The notes: generated by a model from the sequence alone, not told the origin. Counted from the stretch's first letter, positions 1-11,314 are shown. The stretch: 27,367 nt of DNA from DATKMS01 sp041497995 (GCA_041497995.1 JBGQHM010000043.1:1-27367), one strand, 5' to 3'. Numbers and translations are program-made.

Positions 1-254
1 AGATCCTGGAGCGGATCCGTCTGCAGGCGCGGCTCGGGCGGCACTTGCCGGCCGAAGCTCTGGGCCAGTGGATTCGCAGGCGGGCTGTTCTCTGCCTCGC
101 GGACGGCGAGGTACCCGAGCAACACACGCATCAACACGACGGACACGACGATCAGCGCGACCAGGCCCGCGAATCCCCAGACCAGTGGGCGGAGCGAGAC
201 GTCGCGCTCCTCGTGGCCGGTGCCGTGCGGATCGGAGTGCTGCGTTGTGTCCAT
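1..254 (-). CDS. Small single-pass membrane protein downstream of actF (partial, C-terminus outside window)
   Basis: About 84 residues are visible, starting at the ATG at 254-252, only 2 bases after the actF stop codon. The N-terminus is hydrophilic and His/Asp/Glu-rich. One membrane helix follows at about residues 24-47 (WGFAGLVALIVVSVVLM is its core), and then a Pro-rich segment containing PPEPRLQTDP. As I recall, small proteins of this shape with a PPxPRLQ(T/x)xP tail often lie next to alternative complex III and SCO/cytochrome oxidase genes in other bacteria. They may act in complex assembly or be accessory subunits, but no biochemical role is established to my knowledge. The tight spacing implies that it is the seventh gene of the act operon. 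The frame is open to the window edge, so the full length is unknown. Confidence 0.68.
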   Translation of the reverse strand, partial: MDTTQHSDPHGTGHEERDVSLRPLVWGFAGLVALIVVSVVLMRVLLGYLAVREAENSPPANPLAQSFGRQVPPEPRLQTDPLQD

Positions 255-256
255 GG

Positions 257-1450
257 TCACGCGTGCTCCGGCAGAGACGGGTCGTGGATCGCTACCAACG
301 AGCGCCCCTTCAGTTGCCAGACAAAGAACCACAACCAGATGCCGCCCACGCCGACCGCGGTGAGCAGATCCATCCAGTGGATGGTGATGCCCGCCGGATA
401 GAAGGCCGGCGTGACCATCCAGAACAGATCGGCGAAGCGCGCCAAGATCACCACCGCCGCCACCACCGCCAGCGCACCGGCGCGCCGCTTGATGTCGCGT
501 GAGAGCAACAACAGGAACGGCAAGACGAAGTGGCACAGAATGATTGCAATGCCGAGCCACTGCCAGCCGCCGTGCAACCGCTTCAGGTACCAAGGAATCT
601 CCTCGGGCAAATTCGCAGACCAAATGATCAAGAACTGCGACAGCGCGAAATAGGTCCACAGCATCACGAACGCCAGCAGCAGCTTGCCGAGATCGTGGAA
701 CTGGTCCTTGGAAATCACTTGCGCGAGCGGACCGTGCTCCTCGGCAGCCAGGAGCGCCGCGAGCGGGATGACAAACGCCATCGCCGACAGCACCTGGCCA
801 CCCATGATCAGAATGCCGTAGATCGTCGAGAACCAGTGCGGCTCGATCGACATCAGCCAGTCGATCGCCGCGAAACTCATGGTCAAGCCTATCAAGAGTA
901 AGCCGCCACGGCTCAGCATCTCCATGCGCTGCGCCGGCGCAGCGTCGAGTGTCCCGTCCTGTTCCAGAGACCAGCGATTCAGGTAGCGCATGAGCAGCAG
1001 CCACACGACGAAATAGGACGCCGCGCGCACCAGAAAGAATGGAATGTTCAGGTACGCCGCCTTGTGCTGCAGCGCCGGATCGTGCGCCACCACGTCGACA
1101 TGCGTCCATTCGTAGAGCTGGTGCATGCCGAGCACGAGCGGCAGGAACAGCAGTACCATCAACGGCAATGTCCGTGTGCCCGACTCCAGCAACCGCCGGA
1201 TCACCGCGCCCCATGCGCCGCCGGTGATGTGATGGATCATCAGAATCGCCATGCAGCCCATGCCGATGCCGAAGAAGAACATGTAGGCCACCAAGTACGA
1301 GCGGAAGAACTGCGCCGGGCTAGCGAGACCGCCGACCGCACAGATGGCCAGGCTGACGACGCCGGCGATCAGCGCGCCGCGCTGCACGCGGTTCAAGACG
1401 TGGTCCGGTGCGAGGCGGATGGCCGCGGTCGTCTGCTGTCCGTTACTCAT
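257..1450 (-). CDS. actF: Alternative complex III membrane subunit ActF
   Basis: 397-residue polytopic membrane protein of the quinol:cytochrome c oxidoreductase (alternative complex III) that replaces the bc1 complex. Many hydrophobic helices are visible, for example around residues 27-42, 53-72, 94-108, 136-155, 183-200 and 213-235. Conserved-looking loops carry HHITGGAWG and GMHQLYEWTH. ActF is related to the NrfD-like subunit ActC and sits beside it in the inner membrane; which of the two binds quinol has been studied in the family and cannot be read from sequence here. The start codon lies 8 bases inside the end of actE, so translation is probably coupled. The length fits the family. The order after actE is canonical, which makes the identity secure. 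Confidence 0.93.
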   Translation of the reverse strand: MSNGQQTTAAIRLAPDHVLNRVQRGALIAGVVSLAICAVGGLASPAQFFRSYLVAYMFFFGIGMGCMAILMIHHITGGAWGAVIRRLLESGTRTLPLMVLLFLPLVLGMHQLYEWTHVDVVAHDPALQHKAAYLNIPFFLVRAASYFVVWLLLMRYLNRWSLEQDGTLDAAPAQRMEMLSRGGLLLIGLTMSFAAIDWLMSIEPHWFSTIYGILIMGGQVLSAMAFVIPLAALLAAEEHGPLAQVISKDQFHDLGKLLLAFVMLWTYFALSQFLIIWSANLPEEIPWYLKRLHGGWQWLGIAIILCHFVLPFLLLLSRDIKRRAGALAVVAAVVILARFADLFWMVTPAFYPAGITIHWMDLLTAVGVGGIWLWFFVWQLKGRSLVAIHDPSLPEHA

Positions 1451-2081
1451 GGCTCTGCATCAACTTCGATTGTTCGGCGGCTGGGACATCCGCCAAGGTG
1501 GCATGTTGGCTCAGCTGCAGGGCGCGAACGTACGACACGATTGCCCAGCGGTCATTCACCGGAATCTGTGAGGCGTAGTCGGGCATGACGCCGAAGCCGT
1601 GGGTGACGACGTCGAAGAAGTAGCCCGCCGGCGCGGCCCGCAAGCGATCGATGTGAAACGACGGTGGACGTCGATAGCCGCGGCGGACAATCATTCCATC
1701 GCCACTGCCGACGCGATCATGGCAGGGCGTACAGTAGATGTTGAAGCGTTCCTGCCCGTGCGCCAACACCGCGCTGGTAACTGGAAAGGGAAACTCGTCG
1801 GCGAAGCCGGTGCCGGTCTTGCCGGTGTAGAGCAACGCGTTGTCGTTGAGGTGCCCGCGCGCCACGGTGTCGGCGATCAGTGGGCGCGAGTCGCGACCGT
1901 CCGCGAAGAAGGCGCTCGACTTCAGCGGCTTGTACTTCGGCTGGTCGTGCATGTCCTGGCGGCAGCCGGCCGTGAGGAGGAAGATGAGCGTGAGAGTGTG
2001 GGAGAGTGAGAGCGTAAAGATGGACCTCGCGGGTGTCCGTCTCACGCTCTCACGCTCCAACTCTCTCACGCTCCCACGCAT
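1443..2081 (-). CDS. actE: Alternative complex III monoheme cytochrome c lipoprotein ActE
   Basis: 212-residue exported cytochrome c. A hydrophobic signal segment ends in a lipobox-like LTAGC with Cys at residue 40, so it is probably a membrane-anchored lipoprotein. The heme motif CTPCH is at residues 117-121, and a Met within GVMPDY (residue 166) is a likely sixth heme ligand. The segment MHDQPKYKPL after the lipid anchor is typical of ActE. Its role is to carry electrons from the pentaheme ActA/Fe-S branch towards the oxidase. The ATG overlaps the actD stop by one base (TAATG), which supports this start. Oddly, the first 35 or so codons are built from a large inverted repeat (1986-2073) rich in GAGCGTGAGAG-type units, giving an unusually long, Arg/Glu-rich n-region before the hydrophobic core. 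Confidence 0.92.
   Translation of the reverse strand: MRGSVRELERESVRRTPARSIFTLSLSHTLTLIFLLTAGCRQDMHDQPKYKPLKSSAFFADGRDSRPLIADTVARGHLNDNALLYTGKTGTGFADEFPFPVTSAVLAHGQERFNIYCTPCHDRVGSGDGMIVRRGYRRPPSFHIDRLRAAPAGYFFDVVTHGFGVMPDYASQIPVNDRWAIVSYVRALQLSQHATLADVPAAEQSKLMQSHE
1986..2073. repeat. Inverted repeat inside the actE signal-peptide coding region
   Basis: Two 33-base arms, 1986-2018 and 2041-2073, are reverse complements with 28 of 33 positions matching, separated by 22 bases. Each arm is made of purine-rich GAGCGTGAGAG / GAGAGTGAGAG units. The whole element lies within actE codons of the n- and h-regions of the signal peptide, just after the actD stop. It should fold into a strong mRNA hairpin immediately downstream of the actE start codon. 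Confidence 0.85.
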
Positions 2082-2629
2082 TAGTGGTCCACCTCACTCA
2101 CGGTCCGAGGCACCTGCCGCTCCAGAAATCGCCGCGTGCCCTCACGATCGAATTTCGGATCGGTCGCCTCGATGCACAGAAAAAAACGATCGCGACTCGC
2201 CAGCGCGAAACGCGGCACGTTGAAAACCGGATGGTACGGCATCGGCAACCCATTCAACCCCAGCATGCCGAGCACGGTGAAGAACGCAGCGACCAGCACC
2301 GTGGTCTCGAAGGTAATCGGGATGAACGACGGCCAGCTGTTGAACGGTCGCCCGCCGATGTTGAGCGGGTAGGCGATGGTCGCGGCCCAATACTGCAATC
2401 CAAAACCGGCGCAGCCGCCGATGATGCCGCCGATCAGCACCAGGAGCGGCAGCCCCGAGCGCTTCAGATGCAGCGCCTCAGACACTTCCTCGATCGGGTA
2501 GGGCGTGTAGGCGTCGACGCGGGTGTAGCCCGCCTCGTGCGTCGCGCGCGCCGCGGCGATGAGCTCGTTCGGCTCGGAGAACTCGGCCAGCAAGCCGTGG
2601 ATGGGCGGGCGCTTGACGCCGACTTTCAT
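2081..2629 (-). CDS. actD: Alternative complex III subunit ActD (DUF3341)
   Basis: 182-residue membrane protein of the DUF3341 family. The N-terminal soluble part includes the segment IHGLLAEFSEPNELIAAAR and the motif DAYTPYPIEEV, which are typical of ActD. Two membrane helices follow at about residues 58-80 and 105-125, separated by a loop containing NIGGRPFNSWPSFIP. The C-terminal tail (DRFFLCIEATDPKFD) is soluble. The reading start overlaps the actC stop (ATGA, 4 bases), and its own stop overlaps the actE start by one base. ActD is a structural subunit of the membrane part of alternative complex III and binds no cofactor. Length and neighbours fit the family. Confidence 0.93.
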   Translation of the reverse strand: MKVGVKRPPIHGLLAEFSEPNELIAAARATHEAGYTRVDAYTPYPIEEVSEALHLKRSGLPLLVLIGGIIGGCAGFGLQYWAATIAYPLNIGGRPFNSWPSFIPITFETTVLVAAFFTVLGMLGLNGLPMPYHPVFNVPRFALASRDRFFLCIEATDPKFDREGTRRFLERQVPRTVSEVDH

Positions 2630-4017
2630 CCGAGCTCCTCCTTCACTTCGGCTTCGGGCACCAGCGTGCGCATTTCAAAGATCGAGATCATCGGCAGGAA
2701 GCGGATGAAGAGAAACAGCAGACTGAGGAACAGCCCGATGGTGCCGAAGAATGTCGAGAAGTCCCAAAACGTCGGGTAGTACATGCCCCACGACGACGGC
2801 AGGAAGTCGCGGTGCAGGCTGGTGACGACGATGACGAAGCGTTCCAGCCACATGCCGACGTTGACGATCATGGCGATGATGAACAGCGCCGAGATGTTGG
2901 TGCGTACGCGCTTGAACCAAATGAACTGCGGCGTGAGCACGTTGCAGAACATCAGCGACCAGTACACCCACGCGTACGGCCCGTAGAACCGGTTGGTCAT
3001 CATGTACTCTTCGTAGGTGTTGGCGCTGTACCAGGCCATGAAGGTTTCCATCATGTAGCCGTAGGCGACCACCAAACCCGTGGCGAGCATGACGCGCGCC
3101 ATGTTGTCGAGGTGCCGCATGGTGATGAAGTCTTCGAGGCCGTACGCCTTGCGCAGCGGGATCGCCAACGTCATCACCATCGCGAAGCCGGCGTATATCG
3201 CACCCGCCACGAAGTACGGCGGGAACACCGTCGCGTGCCACCCGGGGATGAGACCGACGGCGAAGTCGAAGCTGACGATCGTGTGCACCGACACCACCAG
3301 CGGTGTCGACAGGCCGGCGAGCAGAAGATACGCGGTCTCGTACCGATGCCAGTGGAGCGCCGAGCCACGCCAGCCCATGGCCAGCATGCCGTACACCGCG
3401 CGGCCGATGCGGCTCGGCGAGCGGTCGCGCAAGGTGGCCATGTCGGGAATCAGACCGACGAACCAGAACATCAACGAGACGGTGGCGTAGGTGGATACCG
3501 CGAACACGTCCCACATCAACGGGCTGCGGAACTGCGGCCAGACGGCCATGGTGCTGGGGTACGGGAGCAACCAGTAGAACAACCATGGACGGCCGAGGTG
3601 CAGGATCGGGAAGAGGCCGGCGCAGGCGACGGCGAACAACGTCATCGCCTCGGCGAACCGGTTGATCGATGTGCGCCACTCCTGCCGCAACAAAAGAAGG
3701 ATCGCCGAGATCAGCGTGCCGGCGTGACCGATGCCGATCCACCACACGAAGTTGATGATGTCGAATCCCCAGCCGACCGGAATGTTGACGCCCCAGATCC
3801 CGATGCCCTTCGCGAACAGGTAGCTGATCGAGTAGAGCAGCAGCATCGTCAGCGAGAAGGCGATCCCGAAGCCGACGAACCACCAGCGCGGTGTACGCCC
3901 GCTGAGGACGACGACGCTGATCTTGTCGGTGACGCTATCGAAGGTGTGTCCCGGCCCGATGATCGGAGGCCGGGCGTCGCCGTCCGCTTGTCGTGGGTGG
4001 ACGATGACGTCGCTCAT
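2626..4017 (-). CDS. actC: Alternative complex III NrfD-like membrane subunit ActC
   Basis: 463-residue NrfD/PsrC-type integral membrane protein. After a soluble N-terminus of about 45 residues come roughly ten hydrophobic helices; segments such as SLTMLLLYSISYLFAKGIG and WWIGIGHAGTLISAILLLL are clear. Conserved-looking polar residues occur in and near the helices, including GHAGT, HLGRPW, PLVVSVHTIVSFDFA and a MFCNVLTPQ loop. The subunit faces the Fe-S protein ActB and forms part of the quinol-oxidising, possibly proton-translocating module. The ATG lies 3 bases downstream of the actB stop. The family's usual length is about 450-490 residues, so this copy looks complete. Confidence 0.95.
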   Translation of the reverse strand: MSDVIVHPRQADGDARPPIIGPGHTFDSVTDKISVVVLSGRTPRWWFVGFGIAFSLTMLLLYSISYLFAKGIGIWGVNIPVGWGFDIINFVWWIGIGHAGTLISAILLLLRQEWRTSINRFAEAMTLFAVACAGLFPILHLGRPWLFYWLLPYPSTMAVWPQFRSPLMWDVFAVSTYATVSLMFWFVGLIPDMATLRDRSPSRIGRAVYGMLAMGWRGSALHWHRYETAYLLLAGLSTPLVVSVHTIVSFDFAVGLIPGWHATVFPPYFVAGAIYAGFAMVMTLAIPLRKAYGLEDFITMRHLDNMARVMLATGLVVAYGYMMETFMAWYSANTYEEYMMTNRFYGPYAWVYWSLMFCNVLTPQFIWFKRVRTNISALFIIAMIVNVGMWLERFVIVVTSLHRDFLPSSWGMYYPTFWDFSTFFGTIGLFLSLLFLFIRFLPMISIFEMRTLVPEAEVKEELG

Positions 4018-4020
4018 CGC

Positions 4021-7050
<3,030 letters not shown>

Positions 7051-7060
7051 CGCAATCCTC

Positions 7061-7717
7061 TCATCGATGGCAGGTCGAGCAGTCCGTCAGATGCGTGACC
7101 CGCACATCGTACTTCTTCAACAGCTCGCGTCCGAGTGCGGCCTGCTCGGTTGGTGGCGTCCACGTCATGTTGAACACCTGCTCGCGCGGCCGCAGGTACT
7201 GTTCTGGATTGCGGTGGCAGTTGAGGCACCACTCCATCTGCAGGGAGTTTTCCTGCCACGTCAGGTTCATCAGATCGACGCGTCCGTGACACGACACGCA
7301 GCCGACCCCTTTCTGCACGTGGATGCTGTGATTGAAGTACACGAAGTCGGGCAGATCGTGCACCTTGATCCACTCGATCGAGCGGTTGGTGCGGAAGCTG
7401 GCGCGCACCGGCTCGAGCATCGGGCTGTCCACCCATATTTGCGAGTGACAGTTCATGCACGTCTTGGTTGGCGGCACACCGGCGTACGACGACCGCTCGA
7501 CCGATGTGTGGCAGTAGCGACAGTCGATCCCCAGTTGGCCGGCGTGATGGCGGTGGCTGAACGGTACGGGCTGCTCGCGCTCGACGCCGGCCAGCGTGAC
7601 GTACGACGAGCGGTTGATCAACGCCAGTCCCCACAAGAGCGCCCCGACGAAGAACACCGCGCCAAAGATGCTTACACGTGAAAAGGTGTTGGTGCTTGGG
7701 CGAAACACCTGGGGCAT
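7061..7717 (-). CDS. actA: Alternative complex III pentaheme cytochrome c ActA
   Basis: 218-residue membrane-anchored multiheme cytochrome, the first gene of the act operon. One N-terminal helix at about residues 16-34 serves as signal anchor. Five CxxCH motifs follow at residues 66-70 (CRYCH), 87-91 (CMNCH), 140-144 (CVSCH), 164-168 (CLNCH) and 213-217 (CSTCH). Extra His residues such as SHRHHAG and YFNHSIHVQKG are likely distal ligands. It receives electrons from the Fe-S subunit and passes them to ActE or the oxidase. The 175-base region upstream is shared with a divergent gene and should hold the operon promoter. I could not pick a convincing -35/-10 pair or a strong ribosome binding site for this start, although the start position agrees with family members. 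Confidence 0.94.
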   Translation of the reverse strand: MPQVFRPSTNTFSRVSIFGAVFFVGALLWGLALINRSSYVTLAGVEREQPVPFSHRHHAGQLGIDCRYCHTSVERSSYAGVPPTKTCMNCHSQIWVDSPMLEPVRASFRTNRSIEWIKVHDLPDFVYFNHSIHVQKGVGCVSCHGRVDLMNLTWQENSLQMEWCLNCHRNPEQYLRPREQVFNMTWTPPTEQAALGRELLKKYDVRVTHLTDCSTCHR

Positions 7718-7892
7718 TGCGGGCCCGATCCTAGCCCGGATCTGACCAAGCGCAATATCAACGCTGACCTAAATCGCCTAAGCGACTGTGCAAGATCATC
7801 TTATGCTCGGCGGCCGTGCAGCGCGCGCGGTGCCTGCACAAACGCCGATCGATGAGTTGAGCTTTGCGGCACCGTTCAGTAGGGTGCACACC

Positions 7893-8765
7893 ATGCGGAG
7901 ATTTGCCGGTTCGATGCTGTTGGTCGGGCTCGTCGCGGGCCCAGCCCTCGCCATCCCGTCGTACACTGAGAAGATTTTCGTCACCATGAAGGCGGCCATG
8001 GAGCCGGACAAGGCGAGCGCCCGCAAGCTCACGTTCGTCATCAGCGGCACGCAGGGAGAACCGACGCACTGGGTGGCGCGCCAAGTCCGCAAGAATTTGC
8101 CGGACGGCAAGCGTACACTAACCGTGTTTCTCGAACCGCCGAGCGTGAAGGGCTTCGCGTTGCTGAACTGGGAACGTAAGGACCAACCCGCTGTCGACTT
8201 CGTGTATTTGCCGCCGGTGCGGCGCGTCATCAAGGGTCCCGATCTCGAAGCGCTCCAGCTGCTCTACAGCGAGTTCACCTTTGCGGACATCGGCGCCATG
8301 AAGATCGGCGATACGCAGTTGACCCTGCTCGGCGCCGAGCAACATGCGGGCAAGCGGACGCTGAAAGTGCAAGAGGTGCCGCGTGCCCCACGCCCGTATA
8401 CGCGCATCGTCACGTGGGTTGCGGCCGACTCTTCGCTGCCCATCGAGCGCGAGTTCTACGACGTCGCTGACACCGTGTTGAAAACCGAGCACTACGACAT
8501 CGGGCTAGTCGACAGTGTCCCGGTCGCCACCCGCACGCGCATTGAGAACAAGGTCGACGGCGGCAGCACCGAGATGCTGGCCGATGATGTACGCACCGAC
8601 GTCGACATCCCTGACAACCTCTTCGATCCGTCGCGGCTCGGTCAAGTCGCCGACGATCCGTTCTGGCAGTCAGTGGCCGTAAGCCCCACGCCCGCGCCGC
8701 CGGCTCCACCCGCCCCACCAGCGGCGCAGCCGCCAGCGGCAGCGCCACCACCCGCCACCAAGTAG
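7893..8765 (+). CDS. LolA-like outer membrane lipoprotein-sorting protein
   Basis: 290 residues from the ATG at 7893, which directly precedes a signal peptide (MRRFAGSMLLVGLVAGPALA). Upstream in-frame starts would bury that signal and are rejected. The mature part fits the outer-membrane lipoprotein-sorting protein family related to LolA (the TP0789-like fold). It has the typical core in which a chemical or mechanical modifier strand (VFLEPPSVKGFALLNWERK) leads into FVYLPPVRRVIKGPD and then SEFTFADIG. Such periplasmic proteins bind lipid or lipoprotein acyl chains in a half-barrel; the actual cargo is unknown. The last 30 or so residues are a low-complexity Pro/Ala tail (PAPPAPPAPPAAQPP), unusual for the family and possibly a spacer or cell-wall-interacting segment. 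It is the first gene of a plus-strand envelope cluster, divergent from actA. Confidence 0.82.
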   Translation: MRRFAGSMLLVGLVAGPALAIPSYTEKIFVTMKAAMEPDKASARKLTFVISGTQGEPTHWVARQVRKNLPDGKRTLTVFLEPPSVKGFALLNWERKDQPAVDFVYLPPVRRVIKGPDLEALQLLYSEFTFADIGAMKIGDTQLTLLGAEQHAGKRTLKVQEVPRAPRPYTRIVTWVAADSSLPIEREFYDVADTVLKTEHYDIGLVDSVPVATRTRIENKVDGGSTEMLADDVRTDVDIPDNLFDPSRLGQVADDPFWQSVAVSPTPAPPAPPAPPAAQPPAAAPPPATK

Positions 8766-8893
8766 AAGCCCCTCTCTCGTGAGTGGCAGGCAGGCGCTGC
8801 ATCTGTACCTCACGGGCGCGCCGGTCTATCATCCCCCAGCACCATCTCCGGAACGAACCGATTCATGCACCGGTTGGGAAAGGAGGCCGTCAG

Positions 8894-10129
8894 ATGAACA
8901 AGGTCGAAGCGGTCACATCGTTGTCTGCGCGTGTCCCCCTCCGCGATCGGATGGCCGCCAAACTGGTACTGGGCCAACTCGCCCGGTGGAAGGGTGGAGC
9001 GCTGACGGTGTCGTTACCCGATGGCGCGCTGCTCGAATTGGGCGACCCTGCTTCGGCTCATCGAGCGAGTGTAACGGTGAGGGATTGGAAGTTCTTCTGG
9101 CGCGCGCTCACCGGGGGCGACATCGGCGTGGGTGAGTCGTACATGGCGGGCGAGTGGGAGTGTGACGATCTGGTCCACCTCTGCCGCATGTTCGTGCGTG
9201 ATCAATCGATGTTGGACTATCGCTCCGTGTGGACGCTGCTGGCGCGCCTGCGGCACTTCCTGCTGAGGGTGGCGCGGGCCAACACCCTGAGCGGCAGCCG
9301 GCGGAATATTCAGTACCATTACGACTTGAGCAACCAACTGTACCGCCTGTTCCTCGACGAATCGATGATGTACAGCTGCGCCATCTTTCAGCGGGCGGAC
9401 ATGACTCTGGAAGAAGCGCAGCACCATAAGGTCGACGAGATCTGTCGTCGCCTCGACCTCACGCCCGGCATGCATGTTCTCGAGATCGGCAGTGGCTGGG
9501 GCGGGTTCGCAATCCATGCCGCCCGCGACTACGGCTGCCGTGTCACCTCACTCACGCTGTCGGACGAACAGCTGACGCTCGCACGTGAGCGTGTCGCGGC
9601 GGCTGGTGTGGAGTCGCTGGTCGATATTCGTCTCTGTGACTACCGCGCCATCACCGGGAGCTTCGATCGCATCGTGTCGATCGAGATGTTCGAAGCGGTG
9701 GGCTACGAATACTACGGGGCGTTCTTCGGCCAGTGCTCGAAGGTGCTCAAGCCGAACGGCAAGATGTTCTTGCAGACCATCTACAAGGCCGACCAGGGAT
9801 TCGAGGCCTATCGCCGGGACTTCGACTGGACGCGAAAATACATTTTTCCGGGCAGCCTGCTGGCGTCGGTGTACGGCATCACCGGGGCGCTCAAGCAGCA
9901 CACCGAGATGCGGATCGAGTGGATGCGCGACATCGGGCTGCACTACACGCGCACGTTGCGGACGTGGCGTGAGCGCTTCATGCAACGGCTTCCAGAGGTG
10001 CGTCAGCTCGGCTTCGACGATCGGTTCATCCGCATGTGGGAGTTCTACCTCGCCAGCTGCGAGGCCGGCTTCGCGACACGCTACATCGGCGACGTGCAGA
10101 TGATCCTGGCGCGTCCGGCCATCGAGTGA
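8894..10129 (+). CDS. cfa: Cyclopropane-fatty-acyl-phospholipid synthase family protein
   Basis: 411-residue SAM-dependent methyltransferase that should act on unsaturated acyl chains of membrane phospholipids. The start at 8894 is chosen for its strong ribosome binding site (AAAGGAGG, 8 bases upstream); longer upstream frames lack one. The N-terminal domain (residues 1-120) contains the family's GDIGVGESYMAGEWECDDL segment. NIQYHYDLSNQLYRLFLD and MMYSCAIF follow. The SAM-binding motif I is VLEIGSGWGGFA at about residues 195-206. IEMFEAVGYEYYGAFF and the C-terminal KYIFPGSLLASV are typical of cyclopropane synthases. Family members also make methyl-branched or furan precursors, so the exact product is uncertain. 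It is followed 5 bases later by a chalcone-isomerase-like gene. Confidence 0.9.
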   Translation: MNKVEAVTSLSARVPLRDRMAAKLVLGQLARWKGGALTVSLPDGALLELGDPASAHRASVTVRDWKFFWRALTGGDIGVGESYMAGEWECDDLVHLCRMFVRDQSMLDYRSVWTLLARLRHFLLRVARANTLSGSRRNIQYHYDLSNQLYRLFLDESMMYSCAIFQRADMTLEEAQHHKVDEICRRLDLTPGMHVLEIGSGWGGFAIHAARDYGCRVTSLTLSDEQLTLARERVAAAGVESLVDIRLCDYRAITGSFDRIVSIEMFEAVGYEYYGAFFGQCSKVLKPNGKMFLQTIYKADQGFEAYRRDFDWTRKYIFPGSLLASVYGITGALKQHTEMRIEWMRDIGLHYTRTLRTWRERFMQRLPEVRQLGFDDRFIRMWEFYLASCEAGFATRYIGDVQMILARPAIE

Positions 10130-10134
10130 CCGGC

Positions 10135-10707
10135 ATGAGCCAGCGAGACACCAGACCGATCGCGCTCGGTGCCTTGCTGGCACTGTCGCTGGCCGGACCG
10201 GCGCGCGCCAAAGAGATCGAGGGCGTGCAGTTCGTCGATCGCATCACCGCAGCCGGCGCGCCCTTGAATCTCAACTGCGTGGGGCTGCTGCGCTACTTGG
10301 TGTTCATCAAGGGCTACGTAGCGGCGTTGTACCTCGGTCAAGGCGTGCGGCCGGACGACGTGCTTACTGATGTTCCGAAACGGCTGGAGATTGACTACTT
10401 TTATCCGATCAAGGCGGCGGACTTCGTCAAGGCGACGGACACAGGCATCGCCGGCAACGTCGACGCGGCGACAATGGAGAAGCTGCGCCCGCGTATCGAC
10501 CAGCTCAACGCGCTGTACCTCGATGTGAAACCCGGCGACCGGTACTCACTCACCTACGTCCCTGGTGCCGGTACGGAGCTAGCGCTCAATGGCCATCCCC
10601 GGGGAACGATCGAGGGTGCCGACTTCGCCTCTGCGCTATTCGCGATCTGGTTGGGCCAGAAGCCGCTCGATGCGTCGCTCAAGTCGCAGCTGCTGCGTTG
10701 CGCGTAA
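10135..10707 (+). CDS. Chalcone isomerase-like periplasmic protein
   Basis: 190 residues from the ATG at 10135, 5 bases after the cfa stop. An N-terminal signal peptide (LGALLALSLAGPARA) ends near residue 25. The mature part begins with EIEGVQFVDRI and contains LNCVGLLRYLVFIKGYVAALYLG and the conserved-looking pattern PKRLEIDYFYPIKAADF. This matches bacterial chalcone-isomerase-fold proteins (Chalcone_3 type), which are not flavonoid enzymes. Many are thought to bind fatty acids or related lipids, and no catalytic role is proven. Co-transcription with the cyclopropane synthase suggests a periplasmic partner in fatty acid modification or turnover. Length and the signal peptide fit the family. 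Confidence 0.82.
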   Translation: MSQRDTRPIALGALLALSLAGPARAKEIEGVQFVDRITAAGAPLNLNCVGLLRYLVFIKGYVAALYLGQGVRPDDVLTDVPKRLEIDYFYPIKAADFVKATDTGIAGNVDAATMEKLRPRIDQLNALYLDVKPGDRYSLTYVPGAGTELALNGHPRGTIEGADFASALFAIWLGQKPLDASLKSQLLRCA

Positions 10708-10731
10708 CCCTGGCTCGACACACCCCACATC

Positions 10732-11286
10732 ATGCGGCTCATCAACTTCGTCTCCTTCTACGTCGGCTGGGTCGCCTGCGTCGCGGGTGCAGGTCGTGGC
10801 AGGACGATGCTCGGGCCGGTGGTGGTTGCGGCGCTGCTAGCGCTGCAACTCCTCCTCCGGCCGCATGCGGCGCGTGAGGCCCTGCTGATTCTTGTGGTCG
10901 GGGTGCTCGGGTGGACCGTCGACACGACACAGGCGCTGCTCGGCGTCTTTTCGTTTGGGACCACCTCACCCGTACCGTGGCTCTGTCCTCTCTGGCTGGT
11001 CGCTGTCTGGATGATGTTTGCCACCACGCTGACCGCTTCGATGCGCTGGCTGAACGGGCGCTACGCCGTCGCAGCGCTGTTCGGCGCCGCCGGTGGACCG
11101 TTGAGTTACTACTACGGGCTGCGCCTCGGCGCGATCGAGTTCAACACGAACATAGTGATCACGCTAGTGACGCTGGCAGTCGTGTGGGCGGCGGTAATGC
11201 CCGTGCTGGTGTGGCTCGCGCGCGCGTTCGTGCCGAACGCATCCGGCGACGTGCCAACGCCCGCTCCTGCGGCCGCGCTGTCGTGA
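10732..11286 (+). CDS. DUF2878 integral membrane protein
   Basis: 184-residue membrane protein with about six hydrophobic segments, among them WLCPLWLVAVWMMFATTL and ALFGAAGGPLSYYYGLRLG. The segments VGVLGWTVDTTQALLGVF and SPVPWLCPLWLV, then LNGRYAVAALFGAAGGPLSYY, match the DUF2878 family. It is the last gene of the cluster that starts with the LolA-like gene, 24 bases after the chalcone-isomerase-like stop. In proteobacteria, DUF2878 genes are recalled to cluster with cyclopropane synthase and sigma-E/ChrR-controlled genes for the photooxidative stress response, which agrees with this context. No such sigma or anti-sigma gene is seen here. The molecular function is unknown. Confidence 0.78.
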   Translation: MRLINFVSFYVGWVACVAGAGRGRTMLGPVVVAALLALQLLLRPHAAREALLILVVGVLGWTVDTTQALLGVFSFGTTSPVPWLCPLWLVAVWMMFATTLTASMRWLNGRYAVAALFGAAGGPLSYYYGLRLGAIEFNTNIVITLVTLAVVWAAVMPVLVWLARAFVPNASGDVPTPAPAAALS

Positions 11287-11314
11287 GCGGGCGGCCATAC
11301 GGTTGCATTGGTGA

